Assembly: GCA_002256345.1 (NCBI GenBank) | Contig: NKIY01000005.1 | Span: 438,485-502,484 of the forward strand | DNA: 64,000 nt | From: Bradyrhizobiaceae bacterium PARB1 | GTDB lineage: Bacteria; Pseudomonadota; Alphaproteobacteria; Rhizobiales; Xanthobacteraceae | Reading direction: 5' to 3' | Shown: in pieces, positions 32,806-41,829 of the stretch | How positions within the stretch are numbered: the first letter of the stretch is position 1 | Layout: each line of letters starts with the position of its first letter | Translations under genes and position numbers: made by a program | Notes under the pieces: model-generated | Databases searched by the model: none | Told to the model about the DNA's origin: nothing | The model's input: the letters and a program-made list of their open reading frames with translations, nothing else

Positions 32806-33002
32806 CGGAAGCATTTCATTCGCGCGACCAAGCCAATAGGATGTTTGCGGGAAGTAGCGGACAAGCTGAGCGACCGGCAGTCCGCGATCGTGGGACGGGG
32901 TGTATTCCGCGTTACGGCAGAGGGGCCGTGGCGGGGGACAGCGAACACGACTCGTGCGGGAACTTCCGTAGTATTGCGTAACAGGGGACGCGTGGAACGA
33001 GC

Positions 33003-36000
33003 ATGGCAAACAATTCAAAGAAGGCCAAGGATCCGACCGAAGTCGCTCTCTCTGCCATTCAGGAGGCGCTCAATGTGGACGGAGCGCGAGAGCCCAATCT
33101 GCGCGCCGACAACGCACCGGCCACCAGCCCCGTAGATCTCGACGAACCCCGCTTCGATTCCCGCGTCACTGCAGAACGTCCCGCCTTCGAGCCGGTTGAG
33201 GAGCCACGCTTCGGTCGCCGCGCCGCCAATGACGATCGCGAGACCATTGGCCAGATCTTGCAGGCGCTGCAGAAGAACCGCCCGTCCCGCAACGTCTACA
33301 CCCTCGCCACGCTGTTTGCCGGCGTCTGGGTGATCGCCGCCGCTTTCCTTGCTTTCGCCTTCCTGCCGTCGCTGCAGGCCATGGCCGGCCAGGGCTCCGG
33401 CGGTACGCTGGCGCTTGTCGGCCTCGCCGCAGCGCTGGTCGCACCGATCCTCCTGTTCTATTTCCTCGCGGCACTCGCCTGGCGTGGCCAGGAAATGCGC
33501 ATGATCGCCCAGTCGATGGCGCAGGTCGCGATCCGCTTCTCGGAGCCGGAAGGCTCATCCAGCGATGCCATGGTCACCGTCGGCCAGGCTATCCGCCGCG
33601 AAGTCGCCGCCATGGGCGACGGCATCGAGCGCGCCATCGCGCGCGCCGGCGAACTGGAATCCCTCGTCGCCAACGAAGTCTCGGCGCTGGAGCGCGCCTA
33701 TTCGGACAACGAAGTGCGCATCCGCGCGCTGCTGCAGGACATCGCCCATCAGCGCGACAACCTCGTCGGCCAGGCCGAACAGGTCCGCTCGGCGATTTCC
33801 GGCGTGCAGATCGATCTCCGCCACGACATCGCACTGATCTCCGACGCCATTGCGTCGCGCGTCGATGACGTCGCCAAGAGCATCACGAGCGCACTCGAAG
33901 AGCGCGGCGAACACATCACCTCGGCCCTTGGCCGCGCCGGCGACAACATGATTCTCGCCCTCGGCGAGCGCGGCGGCGACCTGCTCGACCGCCTGGAAGA
34001 AGCCAGCGGCGAGACCACCCGTGCCGTGCTGGAAGCCTCGGAGCGTCTGACCACCAGCCTCAACTTCAAGACCGGCCATGTCCACGACGAGTTCGTCGAT
34101 CTCGCCGATCGTGTCCACGAGATGCTCAACGAGCGCATCGACCGCATCACCAACGATTTCGAACAGCGCTCCGCCTCGATCGTCGATCGCGTTTCCGATC
34201 GCACCGAGCAGGTCCACGATACGCTGAAGAACTCCAGCGACAGCCTGTTGCTCGAACTCGAGTTGCGCAGCAACGACCTCTCCAGCCGCATCGACGATGC
34301 CGGCAATCGTCTCGCCACGCAGGTCCTCACCTCCGGGGACAAGGCGAGCGAGTCGCTCGAAGCCACCGTCACCGCCCTTGCCGCCAAGGTCGCGAGCCAG
34401 ACTGAGAGCGCGCACGATACGCTCAGCCTCCAGATGAGCGCTTTCGAACAGCTCGTGAAGGATCAGGGCCTCGAGCTTGCCGAGCGCTTCTCGCGCGACA
34501 GCGGCAATCTCGGTGCCATCATCACCAAGCACATCTCTGAATTCGACCGCACCGTGAAGACCTTCGGTGGCGAAGTGGTCGAGCGTCTCGGTCAGCGTAC
34601 CGAGGACATCAACAATACGCTGAAGACCTATGTGGACGGCTTCGACGCCCGCGTGACCTCCAATATCGGCGGCATCACCGACACGCTCGACGGTCGCCTC
34701 GCCCATTTCGAAACGACGTTCGAGAACCGCGTCAACAGCCTCGACTCGTCGCTCGACAGCCGCATGCAGTCGTTCGACCAGACCGTCGACAACCGCCTCA
34801 AGGGCCTCGAAGAAACGTTCGACCAGCGCGCGCAGTCGGTCACCGCGATCGTTGAAGCACGCCTGCAGTCGCTGCAGTCGACGCTCACCGACGGCGCCGA
34901 GCGTGCGGTCGACACGGTGGATGCGCGCCTGACCCATCTCACCACCTCGCTGACCGAAGGCACCACCCGTGCCGTCGCGACCATCGACACCCGCCTGACC
35001 CACCTCACCAATTCGCTCACCGAAGGCGCGGTGCAGGCGATCCATTCCATCGACGACCGCCTGTCGTTCCTCACGACCTCGCTTACCGAAGGCACCGTGC
35101 AGGCGATCGGCGCCATCGATCACCGCATTACAGGGGTCACCCTGGCCATCGATGATCGCAGCAACAGCCTTGCCGACAAGATCACCGCACGTTTCCAGAG
35201 CATCCATCAGGGTGTCGAGACCCGCGCCGGCGCCATCGCAAACGAGATCGAAACCCGCGTCGAACAGTTCGAGGAATTGCTCGGTTCGCGTATCGAGGCC
35301 GTCGCCGGCCGCATCGAGACCTCGGGCCGTACCGCCAGCGACCAGCTCATGGCCCGCGCCGAAGAACTCTCGGTCGGCATCAAGAGCCATGTGGACGATG
35401 CCGAGCGCGTGCTCACCCATCTCATGGTCAACACCAGCGAGACGATCCAGGCCGGCGCCCGCGCCGCGCAAGAGTCTCTCGTTTCGGTCTCGACCGACGT
35501 CGGCGCGCAGCTGCGCCTGACTGCGAGCGATATCGAAAGCTCGCTCACCGCCATCGGCACCAATGCCGCCGGCGCCATCGTATCGAGCGCACGCGAGGCA
35601 CAGACCACTCTCATCACCGCGTCGAGCGACGCCGCCGAGCAGGTCAAGACACTGTCCGCCGATGTCGAGCGCACGCTCACCAGCGCCGGCACGACCACCG
35701 CCGCCTCGATCCTGGCCGGCGCCCGCGACGCCCAGACCACCCTCGTCTCGACCTCGACCGAGGTCACGACCCACGTCCAGACGCTATCGGCCGATATCGA
35801 GCGCACGCTCACGACCGCCGGCACCGCAACGGCCGACGCCATGCTGTCCGGCGCCCGTGCCGCACAGTCCACGCTGGTCACCGCCTCGACCGACGCGACA
35901 CAGCAGGTCCGCTCTCTCGCGGCCGATGTGGAGCGCACGCTGGTCGCTGCCGGCAATGCGAGCGCGGAATCCATCCTCGCCTCGACCCGCAACGTGCAGT

Positions 36001-38531
36001 CTTCGCTCATCGAGGCCTCGACCGAAGCCGCCAACCAGGTGCGCACGCTCGCAGCCGATGTGGAGCGCAGCATCACCGCGGCCGGCGCGGCCACCGCGAA
36101 TTCGATCGTCACCGGCGCCCGCGAAGCGCACAACACGCTGGTTCTCGCCTCCTCGGAAGCCACGACTCATGTGCAGACGCTCTCGGCCGACATGGAGCGC
36201 AGCATCACCGCCGCGAGCAGTGCGACCGCCGACGCGATCGTCAGCCATGCCCGCGAGGCACAGTCGGCCCTGATCGCGGCTTCGACCGAGACCACCTCGA
36301 CCGTCCGCAACCTCGCAACCGACGTCGAGCGCACGCTCACCGCGGTGGGTGCCGATGCGGCCGCCTCGATCCTGTCGAGCGCCCGGGAAGTGCAGACCTC
36401 GCTCACCACCTCGTCGGCTGACGCCGCGTCGCAGATCAAGTCGATCTCGGCCGAGATGGAACGGTCGCTGGCCGCCGTCACCGCCAACACCACCGACAAC
36501 ATTAAGTCGACCGCCGTCGGCGCGCAGCAGACGCTGATCGCGGCTTCGACCGAAGTCGTCACCCGCATCAAGACCACCTCGTCGGAGATCGAGCGCTCGG
36601 TATTCACCGCCTCGGGATCGTTCGGCACTACCATGAGCGCGAAGACCGACGAAATCGTCGGCTATGTGCAGCAGCAGACCGACCGCCTGTCGCAGATGGT
36701 GGACGCCAAGCGCGGCTCGCTGGTCGATGCACTCGGCTCGAAGGCCAACCAGCTGACGGTCGACATGGACCGCGTGACGGTGGATGCGCTGAAGGCGATC
36801 GAAAGCCGCAGCCAGACCTTCTCGCAGACGCTCGCCACCAGCGGCGTCGATGTCGCCCGCGCCATCACCACGGCTGGCGAACTCGCCGCCGGCGCCGTCA
36901 ACAAGTCGCTCAAGGACCTCGAGACCTCGTCGCGTTCAGCCATCGAGCAGTCGCGTCAGGTGTCGATCACCGCGGTCACCGAAATGCAGGAGACCAGCAA
37001 GATCCTACGCACCGACACGGTGGCGCTGTTCGAGCGGCTGCGTGAAGGCAACATCCTGCTGCAGGAGGTGCTCACCGGCGCCCACGACAACCTCAACTCG
37101 CTGGAGCGTGCACTCGTCACCCGCGTGGCCGACTTCGTCGCCACCATGAACGACGTGACGTCGCGCAACGGCGTCGCGACCCAGACACTGGAAGAGCAGC
37201 TCACCGTCTTCACCGCCAGGTCGGAGAAGGCGCTGGAGGATCTCGGCGAACTCTCGACCCAGTTCGAGGCGCATGGTCACGCGCTGGTGGATGCCGCAGC
37301 CCTGGTCGAACAGAGCAACCGCTCGACCCTCACCTCGGTCGGCGACAAGAAGGCGGCGCTGGAATCGCTCGTCACAACCATCGACAGCCGCACCAGCGAT
37401 CTCGACGCACGCCTGTCCCGCTTCACCGGCCTGCTCGACGAGTCGCTGGCCGCTGCGGAAGAGCGTGCGCGCGACATCGCCCGTGTCGTGGCAGAGACGG
37501 CTGGCGCCGGATCGTCGGCGATCACCCGGCAGTTCGAAGCCGTGCGCAGTGCGGCGGAAGACGAGCGCCGCGCCACCACCGATGCGATGGCCGAAATCTA
37601 TCAGCAGGGCACCCGCGAAGCGGAAGCCATGTTCAAGACCTCGGCGGACAAGTTCGCCTCCATGGTCGTGAGCATGAAGGCGATGGCCGCCGAAATGCAG
37701 AACGAGCTCGAAAGCACCCGCACGGAACTCCGCCGCGGCGTTTTCGAGATGCCGCAGGAGGCCGCCGAGAGCACCGCGCAGATGCGCAAGGTGATCGTCG
37801 ACCAGATCGAGGCGCTGGCCGAGCTCAACCGCATCGTGGCCCGCCATGGCCGCGGCATGGATGTCGTCTCAACCGCCACCCGCAGCGCGCCACAGCGCGA
37901 ACGCGAGCCAGAGCCTGTGATGGCCACCGTCAGCGCCAGCCGCGTGGAAGCCCGCGCCGAAGCACCGCGTGCGGAAGCGCCACGCACGGAGGCACCGCGT
38001 CGTTCGTCGATCGGCACAGCGTCGAGCCTGCCCACTGCAGACTTCGGCAGCCCGTCGCGCCGCACCGAGGCGCCGTCGGTCGCACCGGCCGCTGAAGGAC
38101 GAGGTGATGGCTGGTTGAGCGATCTGCTCGGCCGCGCCGAGGACGAAGAGGAAGAAGCGCCGCGCGCCCGCGCGCCGCAGCCGGCAGCCCCCAGCAATCC
38201 GCTGGAGTCGCTGTCGCTCGACATCAGCCGCCTGATGGACCGCAATCTCGCCGCCGAGATGTGGGATCGCTACCAGCGCGGCGAGCGCAAGGCCTTCAGC
38301 AAGCGCCTCTACACGCCAGCCGGCCAGAAGGCGTTCGATGAAGTGGCCCGCAAGTATCGCGCCGACCGCGCTTTCAAAGGCACGGTGGATCGCTACATCA
38401 CCGAGTTCGAGCGCCTGCTCGACGAAGTGGCCCGCGACGAGCGCGGTCCGGCGGCGCTGCGCGCGCACCTGACCTCGGAGACGGGTCTGGTCTACACGCT
38501 GCTGGCCCATGCCGCGGGGCGGCTGGGGTAA
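33003..38531 (+). CDS. Giant GPR-like (growth pole ring) membrane coiled-coil protein
   Basis: The product has 1842 residues. The N-terminal 95 residues are polar and cytosolic. Two transmembrane helices follow (about 100-121 and 132-157), then about 1500 residues of continuous helical, apolipoprotein-like sequence. Four 22-residue units occur at 618-705 (pattern D-RLTHLTTSLTEG--AI) and eight 44-residue units at 842-1193 (pattern AD-ERTLTAAG--), with a ninth degenerate one. A charged Pro/Ala/Arg linker (about 1630-1730) precedes a globular C-terminus with AEMWDRYQRGERKAFSKRLY. The layout matches the Growth Pole Ring protein of Agrobacterium, required for polar growth. GPR identity is inferred from architecture and size, not alignment. 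Confidence 0.75.
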   Translation: MANNSKKAKDPTEVALSAIQEALNVDGAREPNLRADNAPATSPVDLDEPRFDSRVTAERPAFEPVEEPRFGRRAANDDRETIGQILQALQKNRPSRNVYTLATLFAGVWVIAAAFLAFAFLPSLQAMAGQGSGGTLALVGLAAALVAPILLFYFLAALAWRGQEMRMIAQSMAQVAIRFSEPEGSSSDAMVTVGQAIRREVAAMGDGIERAIARAGELESLVANEVSALERAYSDNEVRIRALLQDIAHQRDNLVGQAEQVRSAISGVQIDLRHDIALISDAIASRVDDVAKSITSALEERGEHITSALGRAGDNMILALGERGGDLLDRLEEASGETTRAVLEASERLTTSLNFKTGHVHDEFVDLADRVHEMLNERIDRITNDFEQRSASIVDRVSDRTEQVHDTLKNSSDSLLLELELRSNDLSSRIDDAGNRLATQVLTSGDKASESLEATVTALAAKVASQTESAHDTLSLQMSAFEQLVKDQGLELAERFSRDSGNLGAIITKHISEFDRTVKTFGGEVVERLGQRTEDINNTLKTYVDGFDARVTSNIGGITDTLDGRLAHFETTFENRVNSLDSSLDSRMQSFDQTVDNRLKGLEETFDQRAQSVTAIVEARLQSLQSTLTDGAERAVDTVDARLTHLTTSLTEGTTRAVATIDTRLTHLTNSLTEGAVQAIHSIDDRLSFLTTSLTEGTVQAIGAIDHRITGVTLAIDDRSNSLADKITARFQSIHQGVETRAGAIANEIETRVEQFEELLGSRIEAVAGRIETSGRTASDQLMARAEELSVGIKSHVDDAERVLTHLMVNTSETIQAGARAAQESLVSVSTDVGAQLRLTASDIESSLTAIGTNAAGAIVSSAREAQTTLITASSDAAEQVKTLSADVERTLTSAGTTTAASILAGARDAQTTLVSTSTEVTTHVQTLSADIERTLTTAGTATADAMLSGARAAQSTLVTASTDATQQVRSLAADVERTLVAAGNASAESILASTRNVQSSLIEASTEAANQVRTLAADVERSITAAGAATANSIVTGAREAHNTLVLASSEATTHVQTLSADMERSITAASSATADAIVSHAREAQSALIAASTETTSTVRNLATDVERTLTAVGADAAASILSSAREVQTSLTTSSADAASQIKSISAEMERSLAAVTANTTDNIKSTAVGAQQTLIAASTEVVTRIKTTSSEIERSVFTASGSFGTTMSAKTDEIVGYVQQQTDRLSQMVDAKRGSLVDALGSKANQLTVDMDRVTVDALKAIESRSQTFSQTLATSGVDVARAITTAGELAAGAVNKSLKDLETSSRSAIEQSRQVSITAVTEMQETSKILRTDTVALFERLREGNILLQEVLTGAHDNLNSLERALVTRVADFVATMNDVTSRNGVATQTLEEQLTVFTARSEKALEDLGELSTQFEAHGHALVDAAALVEQSNRSTLTSVGDKKAALESLVTTIDSRTSDLDARLSRFTGLLDESLAAAEERARDIARVVAETAGAGSSAITRQFEAVRSAAEDERRATTDAMAEIYQQGTREAEAMFKTSADKFASMVVSMKAMAAEMQNELESTRTELRRGVFEMPQEAAESTAQMRKVIVDQIEALAELNRIVARHGRGMDVVSTATRSAPQREREPEPVMATVSASRVEARAEAPRAEAPRTEAPRRSSIGTASSLPTADFGSPSRRTEAPSVAPAAEGRGDGWLSDLLGRAEDEEEEAPRARAPQPAAPSNPLESLSLDISRLMDRNLAAEMWDRYQRGERKAFSKRLYTPAGQKAFDEVARKYRADRAFKGTVDRYITEFERLLDEVARDERGPAALRAHLTSETGLVYTLLAHAAGRLG
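34854..35117 (+). repeat. Four 66-base (22-residue) repeats inside the GPR-like gene
   Basis: Units start at 34854, 34920, 34986 and 35052. Each encodes -ARL-SL-STLTDG---AVD-V type sequence. 22 residues is the period of apolipoprotein amphipathic helices. Confidence 0.85.
35526..36581 (+). repeat. Eight 132-base (44-residue) tandem repeats inside the GPR-like gene
   Basis: Units begin every 132 bases from 35526 (residue 842). Each carries (A/S)D-ER(T/S)LTAAG, then a central (A/S)AREAQ(T/S)(T/A)LI and (A/S)STEA---V-(T/S)L. The register is exact through 36582, where a degenerate ninth unit begins. DNA identity between units is moderate, so this is an old expansion under selection rather than a fresh duplication. 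Confidence 0.9.
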
Positions 38532-38555
38532 GGCCCGGCGGAAATCGAAAAGCGA

Positions 38556-38586
38556 AAGCGGAGGCAGCGATGCCTCCGCTTTTTTG
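38556..38586 (+). terminator. Terminator of the GPR-like gene
   Basis: An 11-base perfect stem AAGCGGAGGCA / TGCCTCCGCTT with a GCGA loop is followed by TTTTTGTTTT, 24 bases after the stop. Confidence 0.93.
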
Positions 38587-38670
38587 TTTTGGACCTACTG
38601 CGGGATAGATTGGGTACCGGCGGCCCTCCCCGAAGCGAAGCCGTTCCGCTATCACGCGCTTTCCGACGGG

Positions 38671-39051
38671 CTACGGCGCCCGCTCAACCAGATGCGCGCG
38701 CGACGCCGACGGCGCAAAACCATCGGTGAAATACTGCGTTTCTTCGATCACACGGCCGTCGCTGAATTGCATGATGCTCACCGCATAGGACGGCACGCCG
38801 TCATAGCTCAGCGTGAACTCGGTCACCCACAGATCGCCGCTACCGACGATACGTCGGACGGCAAAGCGCTTGTGGTTCGGTTGCAGGGCGCGGCTCTCGC
38901 GAATCCTGTGGCGGCCACGGATACGCTCACCGGATTGCGGATAAGTGAGTATGGCATCATCATGATAGATGTCATGCTCTGCCGCGAAATCGTTGGCGTC
39001 CGCGGCATCCCAATGACAATGCAGCGCCCGGCGCAGGGATTGCTCGTCCAT
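38671..39051 (-). CDS. SnoaL-like / NTF2-like fold protein
   Basis: This 126-residue protein has the cone-shaped NTF2-like fold pattern: an N-terminal helix, YHDDAILTYPQSGERIRGRH, then beta strands ending VSIMQFSDGRVIEETQYFTD. SnoaL-like proteins include polyketide cyclases, isomerases and many of unknown role. No active-site assignment is possible. It ends 85 bases from the terminator of the GPR-like gene and is followed upstream by an aldose-epimerase-like gene on the same strand. Confidence 0.8.
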   Translation of the reverse strand: MDEQSLRRALHCHWDAADANDFAAEHDIYHDDAILTYPQSGERIRGRHRIRESRALQPNHKRFAVRRIVGSGDLWVTEFTLSYDGVPSYAVSIMQFSDGRVIEETQYFTDGFAPSASRAHLVERAP

Positions 39052-39108
39052 GACAGCCTCCGGTCATTCGACTGGCGAATACAGCGAATATAGGAGCGTT
39101 CCTGCGGA

Positions 39109-39981
39109 TTACACAAATCCGATCCGCTGTGTGAAGCTGCGTGTCTCACCTGCCGCGATGTGCATCACGCCGGGCTTGTTGGCGAACTCGCCGTCAAAAT
39201 CGACCGGGCTGGCATAACCATGCCACGGCTCGATACACAGGAACGCCGCCCCCGACGGTTTTGACCAGATGCCGAGCTGCGGGAACCCGTCCCAGGCGAA
39301 GGTGATCGTCGGAGCTCCTGGCGCCTGATAGCGGAGCGACCTGCTGGCGATTTGATCGAAGATCATTGCATCGCTGGCGAAAAGCGCTTCGGACAGCGCA
39401 AGCGTATCGCCCCGCACCGCCGTCGCTTCCGGCTCCGGCAGCAACAGCCCCCCAGCGAGACGGCGGATCGGCGCGGGCTCGGGCTTGGCGAACACGATGC
39501 TGTGCGCGTCCTTGGCGATGCCTTCGGCCAGCGGCCAGTGGAACGCCGGATGCGCGCCAATGGAGGCCGGCAGCATCTCGTCACCGGTATTGGTGATCGC
39601 ATAGCCGATCACCAATTCATCACCTTCGACGACGTAGGAGACATCCAGCCGGAACGCGAACGGATATTTCGCCCTGCTCTCCACACTATCCGCCAGAGAC
39701 AGCACGCATAGCGTCTTCTCCCGAGCGGTCCAGGCAAAGCGCTGATCGCGGGCGAAACCGTGCTGGGTCATCGGATAGGTCTGGCCACGGTGCTTCAGCA
39801 CGTCGCCCTTCAGGCGCCCGACGATAGGAAACAGGATCGGCGCATGGCGCGGCCATTCGGGGCCGGCCTGCCAGAGCACTTCCTGCCCGTCCGCATTCTT
39901 CAGCGAGCAGAGTTCGGCGCCATCGGCCTTGATGGTGGCCATCACCCGGCCGTTGCTGATGGTGAAACGATCGTCGGACAT
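39109..39981 (-). CDS. Aldose 1-epimerase family protein (LacX-like)
   Basis: This 290-residue galactose-mutarotase-fold protein has the substrate-pocket motifs APILFPIVGRLKGD, QHGFARD (His), SIGAHPAFHWPL (His) and WSKPSGAAFLCIEPWHGYAS. These match the YeaD/LacX-like branch of hexose epimerases, which equilibrate alpha and beta anomers of sugars or sugar phosphates. It is cytoplasmic, with no signal. The substrate is unknown. Confidence 0.88.
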   Translation of the reverse strand: MSDDRFTISNGRVMATIKADGAELCSLKNADGQEVLWQAGPEWPRHAPILFPIVGRLKGDVLKHRGQTYPMTQHGFARDQRFAWTAREKTLCVLSLADSVESRAKYPFAFRLDVSYVVEGDELVIGYAITNTGDEMLPASIGAHPAFHWPLAEGIAKDAHSIVFAKPEPAPIRRLAGGLLLPEPEATAVRGDTLALSEALFASDAMIFDQIASRSLRYQAPGAPTITFAWDGFPQLGIWSKPSGAAFLCIEPWHGYASPVDFDGEFANKPGVMHIAAGETRSFTQRIGFV

Positions 39982-39994
39982 TAGGGGCTCCCGC

Positions 39995-40101
39995 GTAGGA
40001 TGGGTTGAACGTAGCGAAAACCCATCCTGTCCGTCGATAGGGCAAACTCCGCTGATGGGTTGTCGCTCCGGCGCTTCGCGCCTACGCTCAACCCATCCTA
40101 C
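39995..40101. repeat. 107-base palindromic element with GTAGGATGGGTTGA ends
   Basis: The perfect 14-base arms GTAGGATGGGTTGA (39995-40008) and TCAACCCATCCTAC (40088-40101) bound an internal structure with further partial copies (CCCATCCTGT, GATGGGTT). This is the fullest copy of the family also seen at 24092 and, degenerate, elsewhere. It is probably a REP/MITE-like dispersed element. Confidence 0.8.
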
Positions 40102-40114
40102 ATGAGTTCCTTCA

Positions 40115-41023
40115 TCAGCGCCGACGCTGCTGCGGCGGCGGTTGCTGCTGCGGGGGCGGTGCCTGTTGCGAGCTGGAGCTCGGACCGAACAGCAGACGTG
40201 TCGGGTTGCGGTCGAGATTGTTCACCGCGCGGCTGACGTCACCCAGCGTCCGGCTGGCATCGCCGAGGGTGCGGCGGCCATCGACGATCAACTGCCCGGT
40301 GCGCTTGTCCAGATTCTCCGTCAGCTCATGGAACGACTTCACCGCCGCCGTCAGTGCGCCGCCATCCTTGCCGCCGGCCAGCGTATCGAGGCCGAGCATG
40401 ATATTGTCGGTCTTGGCGACGACGCCATCGGCCTTGCCCATGATGCTGTCGATCTTTTTCATGATGCCGTCGATCGACTCGGCATTGCGCGCGAGCACGC
40501 CCGTGAAGGCCTCGACATTGCTGATGGCGCCCTTCAGCGCCTCCTGATTGTCGGAGACCAGTCGGTTGACGTTCTGCAACGTGGCGCGCACGGCCTCGCC
40601 GATATCCCGGGTGGCATCGGGATCGGCGGTGAGCACCGGCACGCCATCGGTATCGAGCGGCACTTCCGCCGCATCCGGTGCGCCACCCTTCAGCGAGATC
40701 GCGGAAACGCCGGTAAGACCCTGGAATTCGAGGCCGGCCAGTGTGTCCTTGCGGATCGGCGCCACGGTGTCGATCATCGCCAGCGCCACCACGCGGCGCG
40801 GATTGTCGAGCTTCACCGAGACCACCTCGCCGACACGGATGCCGTTGAAGTTGACATTGCCGCCATTGCGCAGGCCCGAGGCCGAGCCCTCGAACACGAT
40901 GCGCAGCGGCGTGCGCTGCTTGCCCGAATTCAGGTTCTGGGACCACATTACGAAACCGATGACGGCGGCGATCACCGCCAGCGTGAAGGTTCCGATCAGG
41001 ACGTAATTCGCCCGCGTTTCCAT
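40115..41023 (-). CDS. MlaD-family MCE protein (lipid transport, substrate-binding)
   Basis: This 302-residue protein has one N-terminal membrane anchor (about 8-28) and one MCE domain (about 38-118: LRIVFEGSASGLRNGGNVNF, then NGIRVGEVVSVKLDN). A long helical region follows, then a Pro/Gln-rich tail. MlaD hexamers in the periplasm carry phospholipid between the outer membrane and the MlaFE permease. It is the third gene of the mlaE-mlaF-mlaD operon, starting 3 bases after mlaF ends. No MlaC or MlaA gene is adjacent. Confidence 0.9.
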   Translation of the reverse strand: METRANYVLIGTFTLAVIAAVIGFVMWSQNLNSGKQRTPLRIVFEGSASGLRNGGNVNFNGIRVGEVVSVKLDNPRRVVALAMIDTVAPIRKDTLAGLEFQGLTGVSAISLKGGAPDAAEVPLDTDGVPVLTADPDATRDIGEAVRATLQNVNRLVSDNQEALKGAISNVEAFTGVLARNAESIDGIMKKIDSIMGKADGVVAKTDNIMLGLDTLAGGKDGGALTAAVKSFHELTENLDKRTGQLIVDGRRTLGDASRTLGDVSRAVNNLDRNPTRLLFGPSSSSQQAPPPQQQPPPQQRRR

Positions 41024-41026
41024 CGT

Positions 41027-41827
41027 TCAGACTCCACTCAACCCCGTCACGGCGCGTGCGCGCTTGCCGTGGAAATATTCACGTAGCCAGGGATGCGTCG
41101 ATGCCTGCATATCGGCCATCGTTCCCTGAGCGATGATCTTGCCGCTGCCGAGCACGGCGATGCGGTCGCAGGCGGTGTGCAGGCTGTCGAGGTCATGGGT
41201 CACCATGAACACCGTGAGCCCGAGCGTCCGCTGCAGCGTACGAACCAGTTCGTCGAAATCGCCGGCGCCGATCGGATCGAGGCCGGAGGTCGGCTCGTCG
41301 AGAAACACGATTTCCGGATCAAGGGCGAGCGCACGCGCCAGAGCGACGCGCTTGATCATGCCGCCGGAGAGTTCCGACGGATAGCGCTCGACCACCTCCG
41401 GCTTCAGGCCGACCATGGCGAGCTTGGCCATGGTGATCTCGTCGAGCAGGCGCTGCGAGACTTTCAAATATTCGCGCACCGGAAACTGGATGTTCTGTCG
41501 CACATTCAGCGACGAGAACAGCGCACCATGCTGAAACAGGATGCCCCAACGGCGTTCGATGCTGCGGCGTTCCCTTTCGCTGCTGTCGAGATCGGTGCCG
41601 AACACCTTGATCTTGCCTGCCACTTTCGGCACGAGGCCGATGATGGTGCGCATCAGCACCGACTTGCCGGCGCCTGATGCGCCGACAAAGCCCAGGATTT
41701 CGCCGCGCGCGACATCGAGGTTAAGGCCATCCAGCACCTTGCGGCTGCCGAAGGCGACGGTGAGATCGCGAACGCGAATGATGGCGTCGCTCATGGGCGG
41801 TGCGATGTAAGTATCTGCCAAGGCCAT
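41027..41827 (-). CDS. MlaF-family ABC transporter ATPase
   Basis: This 266-residue nucleotide-binding subunit has Walker A GASGAGKS (49-56), the Q-loop in ILFQHGALF, the ABC signature LSGGMIKR, Walker B IVFLDEPTSGLDP and the switch His in VMVTHDLDS. It powers phospholipid movement through MlaE/MlaD. The start is the ATG at 41827, 2 bases after the mlaE stop; an internal start at 41794 is possible. The frame is open to 42460, but that upstream part is antisense-like shadow over mlaE. Confidence 0.93.
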   Translation of the reverse strand: MALADTYIAPPMSDAIIRVRDLTVAFGSRKVLDGLNLDVARGEILGFVGASGAGKSVLMRTIIGLVPKVAGKIKVFGTDLDSSERERRSIERRWGILFQHGALFSSLNVRQNIQFPVREYLKVSQRLLDEITMAKLAMVGLKPEVVERYPSELSGGMIKRVALARALALDPEIVFLDEPTSGLDPIGAGDFDELVRTLQRTLGLTVFMVTHDLDSLHTACDRIAVLGSGKIIAQGTMADMQASTHPWLREYFHGKRARAVTGLSGV

Positions 41828-41829
41828 GA

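Noticed and set aside
33555-35774. 739-residue minus-strand ORF opposite the GPR-like gene
   Set aside because: It mirrors the repeats and codon bias of the plus-strand gene; no start signal or domain was seen.
35526-36581. Regular 132-base spacing considered as a possible CRISPR array or minisatellite
   Set aside because: The period lies in one coding frame, with diverged DNA but conserved protein pattern; there are no short identical repeats with unique spacers.
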